Positions 12,361 through 15,567 of a DNA stretch of 15,567 nt are shown one piece after another. This DNA is from an uncultured Eubacteriales bacterium. Its GTDB lineage: Bacteria > Bacillota > Clostridia > Oscillospirales > CAG-272. The notes below the pieces were generated by a model. The model did not search any database and was not told the origin of the DNA. It was given only the letters and a program-made list of their open reading frames with translations. Positions within the stretch are counted from its first letter, which is position 1, and each line of letters starts with the position of its first letter. The stretch lies in the NCBI GenBank assembly GCA_934385225.1, contig CAKRPQ010000042.1:1-15567 (forward strand), written 5' to 3'. Both the position numbers and the translations under genes were made by a program.

Positions 12361-12374
12361 AACGGAGGTTCAAA

Positions 12375-12575
12375 ATGGTTGTTACTAAAAAATCCGTTAT
12401 CGGCGACATTCTTGACGAAGCTCCCGATACCGCGCAGTTCTTTTTCGAGATCGGAATGCACTGTCTCGGCTGCCCCGCTTCAAGAGGCGAATCAATCGAA
12501 GACGCTTGCGCCGTTCACGGAACTGACGCAGACGCGCTTGTCGACAAGATCAACAAATTTCTTGAAAACAAATAA
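12375..12575 (+). CDS. DUF1858 hybrid-cluster-associated redox disulfide protein
   Basis: This 66-residue protein matches the small DUF1858 family by its pattern: an N-terminal helix (SVIGDILDEAPDTAQFFFEI), then GMHCLGCPASRGESIEDACA with the CxxC pair at residues 30 and 33, then a second helix (LVDKINKFLENK). Family members are thought to be redox disulfide proteins, often near hybrid cluster (prismane) protein genes in anaerobes; no such gene is in the window. The ATG at 12375 follows GGAGG six bases upstream. It has a strong promoter, an operator-like palindrome and a hairpin next to its ribosome site, so its expression is probably regulated, maybe by redox or nitrosative stress (inference). 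No clear terminator follows it. Confidence 0.88.
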   Translation: MVVTKKSVIGDILDEAPDTAQFFFEIGMHCLGCPASRGESIEDACAVHGTDADALVDKINKFLENK

Positions 12576-12587
12576 TTAAGGAAAACA

Positions 12588-12620
12588 ATAGCCCACGAAG
12601 GAATTACCTGCGTGGGTTAT
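12588..12620 (+). promoter_or_regulatory. Stem-loop between the DUF1858 gene and trmK
   Basis: ATAGCCCACG (12588-12597) pairs with CGTGGGTTAT (12611-12620) with one G-U pair, and AGG/CCT can pair inside. No T-run follows on the + strand, so it is not a standard terminator. Its loop holds AAGGA (12598-12602) and its right arm holds GTG (12612), an alternative trmK start, so it could mask that start. Confidence 0.55.
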
Positions 12621-12635
12621 CTGTTCGGATACACT

Positions 12636-13340
12636 ATGATAAATCTGCCAAAACTCGATTCAAGACTGCAAACGGCAGTCGCTTACCTCAGAAAAGACGC
12701 GGTTATGTACGACGTCGGAACGGATCACGCCTATCTGCCTATTTACTCCGTCGCCGCGGGCATTTCGTCGTCCGCCGTTGCCTCTGACATAAACGAGTGT
12801 CCGACGGAACGCGCGCGTGCAAACGTCGCTTCTTACGGCATGAGCGACAAAATAACCGTCATCAGAAGCGACGGACTTTCATGCGTTCAGGATTACTCGC
12901 CGTCGGATATTGTGATATTCGGCATGGGCGGCGAGCTTATTGCGGGCATTATCGAAAAAGCGCCGTATGTAAAGAACGAGAACATACGGCTTATTCTGCA
13001 ACCTATGACCTGCTCAGACATCCTCCGTGAATTTCTCGCCGAAAACGGTTTTGAAATAAAGGGCGAGACACTATCGGAGGACACGGGAAAAATATATGTG
13101 ACGATCTGCGCCGAATATTCGGGTGTATCAAAGGTTCTTTCGGACACGGAACGTATCTTCGGTGAAAAAAACATTACGGAAAACGCCGAAAATCCTATTT
13201 TTTCACGGCTTGTACACAAAACAGAAACAGCATACGAAACAAGGCTTCGCGGCAAGGCCGGCGCGGGACACGACACATCGGAGGAAGAAAGAATACTGTC
13301 CGAAATCAAAAAAATGAAAGAGGAACTTCAAATAAAATGA
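12636..13340 (+). CDS. trmK: tRNA (adenine-22-N1)-methyltransferase TrmK
   Basis: TrmK methylates N1 of A22 in bacterial tRNAs using SAM. The 234-residue product shows DVGTDHAYLPIYSVA (SAM-binding loop, residues 26-40), ASDINECPTERARANV, IVIFGMGGELIAGII and ILQPMTCSDILREFLAENGF, all typical of the family. A C-terminal coiled region (EEERILSEIKKMKEELQ) is also usual. The ATG at 12636 fits the family start but has no clear ribosome site; a GTG at 12612 in frame has AAGGA nine bases upstream and would add eight residues. The end overlaps the next gene as ATGA, so trmK and the Nif3-like gene are translationally coupled, a common pair in Firmicutes. Confidence 0.93.
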   Translation: MINLPKLDSRLQTAVAYLRKDAVMYDVGTDHAYLPIYSVAAGISSSAVASDINECPTERARANVASYGMSDKITVIRSDGLSCVQDYSPSDIVIFGMGGELIAGIIEKAPYVKNENIRLILQPMTCSDILREFLAENGFEIKGETLSEDTGKIYVTICAEYSGVSKVLSDTERIFGEKNITENAENPIFSRLVHKTETAYETRLRGKAGAGHDTSEEERILSEIKKMKEELQIK

Positions 13341-14101
13341 ATGCACGCACGCTTTACGATTTCCTTGAAGGAGAAATTCCGTCCTCACTCTCCGAGGACT
13401 GGGACAACGACGGCATTATGTGCTGTCCCGATCCTGCGCGAGAGGTAAAAAAGGTTCTTATTGCGCTCGACATCACCGAGAGAGTCGCGGACTACGCCAT
13501 TGTGGACGGCTTTGACGTGATAGTATCGCACCACCCGATGGTCTTTTACAAGCTCGGCGGAATTGACCCGACGCTTAACACATCGCGCAAGCTGATAAAA
13601 CTTATAAAAAACGGCATTTCCGCTTTTTCGTTTCACACGCGGCTTGACGCGCTGTGCGGCGGTGTAAACGACGTTCTCGCCGAAATTCTCGGCATGAAGA
13701 ACGCAAAGCCTTTCGGCCCTGCGGGCGACGAAATCGGCAGAATCGGCGACATTGAGAGCAAGAGCGTCGAAGACTTTTGCCTTGCGCTACGGGAAAAGCT
13801 CGGTGCGCCTTTTATAAACTGCGCGCAGTGCGGCGAGAGTGTCTCACGGCTTGCCGTTCTCGGCGGCGACGGAAAAGATTTTGTCGCGGCTGCAAGAGAG
13901 GCGGGCGCGGACACATTTGTCAGCGGTCAGTTCAACTACAACATAATGGTCGAAGCGCGCGAAACGGGCATGACGCTTATCGAAGCGGGACATTTCTTCA
14001 CCGAAGACCCCGTATGCGGGTTTATCCGCACGCTCATCGCACGCGCGGACGAAAGCATCATGACCGAAAAAATCATTTCAAACGAGCTGAAAGTGTACTG
14101 A
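13337..14101 (+). CDS. Nif3-like dinuclear metal centre protein
   Basis: This is a 254-residue member of the Nif3/YqfO/YbgI family, ring-forming proteins with a two-metal site whose cellular reaction is still unclear; some are named GTP cyclohydrolase 1 type 2. Family landmarks are EDWDNDGIMC (20-29), VIVSHHPMVF (61-70), SFHTRLDALCGGVNDVL (98-114) and EAGHFFTE (216-223). Expected metal ligands are present: His65, His66, Asp104, His219 and Glu223. The family's usual TGE..YH segment reads SGQFNYN here, so the His after Tyr is Asn. The optional middle insert of YqfO is absent. The start is the ATG at 13337 overlapping the trmK stop, and the next gene begins 2 bp after its stop. Confidence 0.92.
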   Translation: MNARTLYDFLEGEIPSSLSEDWDNDGIMCCPDPAREVKKVLIALDITERVADYAIVDGFDVIVSHHPMVFYKLGGIDPTLNTSRKLIKLIKNGISAFSFHTRLDALCGGVNDVLAEILGMKNAKPFGPAGDEIGRIGDIESKSVEDFCLALREKLGAPFINCAQCGESVSRLAVLGGDGKDFVAAAREAGADTFVSGQFNYNIMVEARETGMTLIEAGHFFTEDPVCGFIRTLIARADESIMTEKIISNELKVY

Positions 14102-14103
14102 AA

Positions 14104-15567
14104 ATGGAAATAAAAAAGAACGACATCATCGAGCTTTGCATCGGTGAAATGAACAACCTCGGCGCGGGCGTCGGTCACACGGAGGACGGGCGGGTCGTAT
14201 TCGTCACGGGCGCGGTCACGGGCGACACGGTTCGGGCAAAGATAATCAAAATCTGCAAAACCTACCTTGTGGCACGTCTCGAAGAGATAATAATACCTTC
14301 CGATTTCCGTGAGGACGGTTTTTGTCGTGCGCCCCGGTCCTGCGGCGGTTGCGTTTATAGAAACATATCCTATGGACACGAGCTTGAACTGAAAAAGAGC
14401 TATGTGAAGCACGCGTTCATAAAGGCGGGGCTCAGCGACGTTCGCGTTTCGGACGTTCTGCACACGGAAAGCGACCGATTTTACCGAAACAAGGCAATAT
14501 TCCCTCTCGCGGAGGATAAAAACGGCATTAAAGCGGGATTCTTTGCCGCAAGGACACACAACATCGTGACATTCGATGCCTGCACGCTTGAAGCACCCGT
14601 TTTCGCGGACATCACGAAGGCTTTCTGTGCCTTTATGACCGAAAAAAACATTTCCGTTTACGACGAAAAAAGCGGCAGCGGGCTTCTGCGCAACCTGTAT
14701 CTGCGCATCGGCAAGGGAACGGGCGAAATAATGGTCTGCGTTGTCATAAACGGCGAAAGTCTGCCATGCGAGGCTGAATTTTCGGACTTTATACGCTCCG
14801 AATTTCCGCTTATTACATCGGTGATGGTAAACGTCAATACAAAAAATACAAACGTCGTTCTCGGCAGCAAGTTCCGCTGTATCGGCGGAAGGTCTTACAT
14901 AAACGATATTCTATGCGGCAGGAAATTTGAAATTTCGGCAGGCTCATTCTACCAGGTAAATCACGACGGTGCGGAGCTTCTCTACGGAAAAGCGGCAGAA
15001 CTTGCGGGGCTTTGCGGCAAGGAGACGCTGCTTGACCTCTACTGCGGTATCGGAACTATCGGGCTTTCGATGGCTGACAAGGTAAAAAAACTCATTGGCA
15101 TCGAAATCGTCCCCGAGGCGGTCGAATGTGCGAAAAGAAACGCCAAACTCAACGGTACCGAAAATGCCGAATTCTACTGCGGCGACGCTTCGGGCGCGGA
15201 AGCTATGCTTTCGGGACTGACGGTACTTCCCGACGTCGTCGTGCTTGACCCGCCGAGAAAAGGCAGTACGCCCGAACTTATCGGTTATATTGCGAGGCTC
15301 GGCATAAAAAAGGTCGTTTACATTTCCTGCGATGTCGATACTCTCGCGCGCGACTGTGTGCTGTTCCGCTCGCTCGGCTACGACATCGGCGAGGTCACTC
15401 CCGTCGATATGTTTTCAAGAACGGGGCATGTGGAGACGGTGATCCTCTTGTCGCGGGAAACAAATCCACTGACGGTTGAGGTTAGAATGAAAGTGGAAAC
15501 CGGCGAGGTCAAGGAGCATCCGACCTATAAGCGTATTCAGGAGTATGTGCAGGAGAAGTACGGCTTC
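14104..15567 (+). CDS. rlmD: RlmD/RumA-family 23S rRNA (uracil-5-)-methyltransferase, 3' end outside window
   Basis: This SAM-dependent RNA methyltransferase makes 5-methyluridine in 23S rRNA. The 488 visible codons are open to the window edge. A TRAM-like RNA-binding domain spans about residues 1-62. A [4Fe-4S] pattern follows with Cys74, Cys80, Cys83 and Cys160. The SAM fold includes LLDLYCGIGTIGLSMA and VVLDPPRKGS, and the catalytic cysteine is Cys409 in YISCDVDTLARD. GHVETVILLSR normally ends the family. Here at least 35 more residues follow (starting TNPLTVEVRMKVETGEVKEH and including TYKRIQEYVQEKYGF), a C-terminal extension cut by the edge. The gene starts 2 bp after the Nif3-like stop. 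The symbol is a family name; Firmicutes may have two such enzymes with different target uridines. Confidence 0.9.
   Translation, partial: MEIKKNDIIELCIGEMNNLGAGVGHTEDGRVVFVTGAVTGDTVRAKIIKICKTYLVARLEEIIIPSDFREDGFCRAPRSCGGCVYRNISYGHELELKKSYVKHAFIKAGLSDVRVSDVLHTESDRFYRNKAIFPLAEDKNGIKAGFFAARTHNIVTFDACTLEAPVFADITKAFCAFMTEKNISVYDEKSGSGLLRNLYLRIGKGTGEIMVCVVINGESLPCEAEFSDFIRSEFPLITSVMVNVNTKNTNVVLGSKFRCIGGRSYINDILCGRKFEISAGSFYQVNHDGAELLYGKAAELAGLCGKETLLDLYCGIGTIGLSMADKVKKLIGIEIVPEAVECAKRNAKLNGTENAEFYCGDASGAEAMLSGLTVLPDVVVLDPPRKGSTPELIGYIARLGIKKVVYISCDVDTLARDCVLFRSLGYDIGEVTPVDMFSRTGHVETVILLSRETNPLTVEVRMKVETGEVKEHPTYKRIQEYVQEKYGF

Noticed and set aside
13936..14559. Minus-strand open frame opposite the end of the Nif3-like gene and start of rlmD
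   Set aside because: It spans two unrelated + strand genes, and the + strand frames hold all the catalytic motifs.

Overview
This window looks like a chromosomal segment of a Gram-positive clostridial bacterium, probably of the Oscillospiraceae/Ruminococcaceae type. The evidence is the gene order sepF-yggT-ylmH-divIVA-ileS-lspA-rluD, AGGAGG-type ribosome binding sites, several TTG starts, short intergenic gaps and sigma-A-type promoters. It holds the 3' part of miaA, fifteen complete protein genes and a final gene cut by the right edge. No tRNA, rRNA, CRISPR array, transposase or prophage gene was seen.

Left block (1-10608, all + strand). The end of miaA (tRNA isopentenylation) is followed by a membrane-anchored HlyD-like adaptor, yggS (PLP homeostasis), sepF, yggT/ylmG, ylmH (S4 RNA-binding), divIVA, ileS, lspA, rluD and a TIM-barrel sugar-phosphate isomerase/epimerase-like gene. 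This is the conserved 'ylm' division and translation neighbourhood of Firmicutes, without ftsZ in the window. Overlaps or short gaps suggest mostly co-transcribed units. These are broken by a promoter-like site inside yggS, a 218-bp gap before yggT with a perfect 57-bp tandem duplication, and a terminator-like hairpin between ileS and lspA. A bidirectional terminator closes the block.

Middle block (10609-12575). On the minus strand lie nrdR, with a near-consensus promoter, and a small unrecognised gene whose leader can fold into a possible H-type pseudoknot. A roughly 400-bp AT-rich gap holds a perfect-consensus + strand promoter driving a small two-helix membrane protein. Next comes a DUF1858 CxxC redox protein with its own strong promoter, a palindrome over the predicted transcription start, and a hairpin just upstream of its Shine-Dalgarno.

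Right block (12588-15567, + strand). trmK, a Nif3-like protein and an RlmD/RumA-type rRNA methyltransferase are tightly linked (ATGA overlap, 2-nt gap). The methyltransferase carries a C-terminal extension that runs off the window.

The protein genes are mostly ordinary housekeeping. The more unusual signals are in the non-coding DNA (57-bp repeat; structured leaders of the minus-strand small gene, the DUF1858 gene and trmK) and in low-complexity insertions (Asp-Cys/Tyr repeat in YggS, 11-residue repeats in DivIVA, Thr/Glu insert in the HlyD-like protein). All assignments come from reading the sequence by eye; no database search was made.
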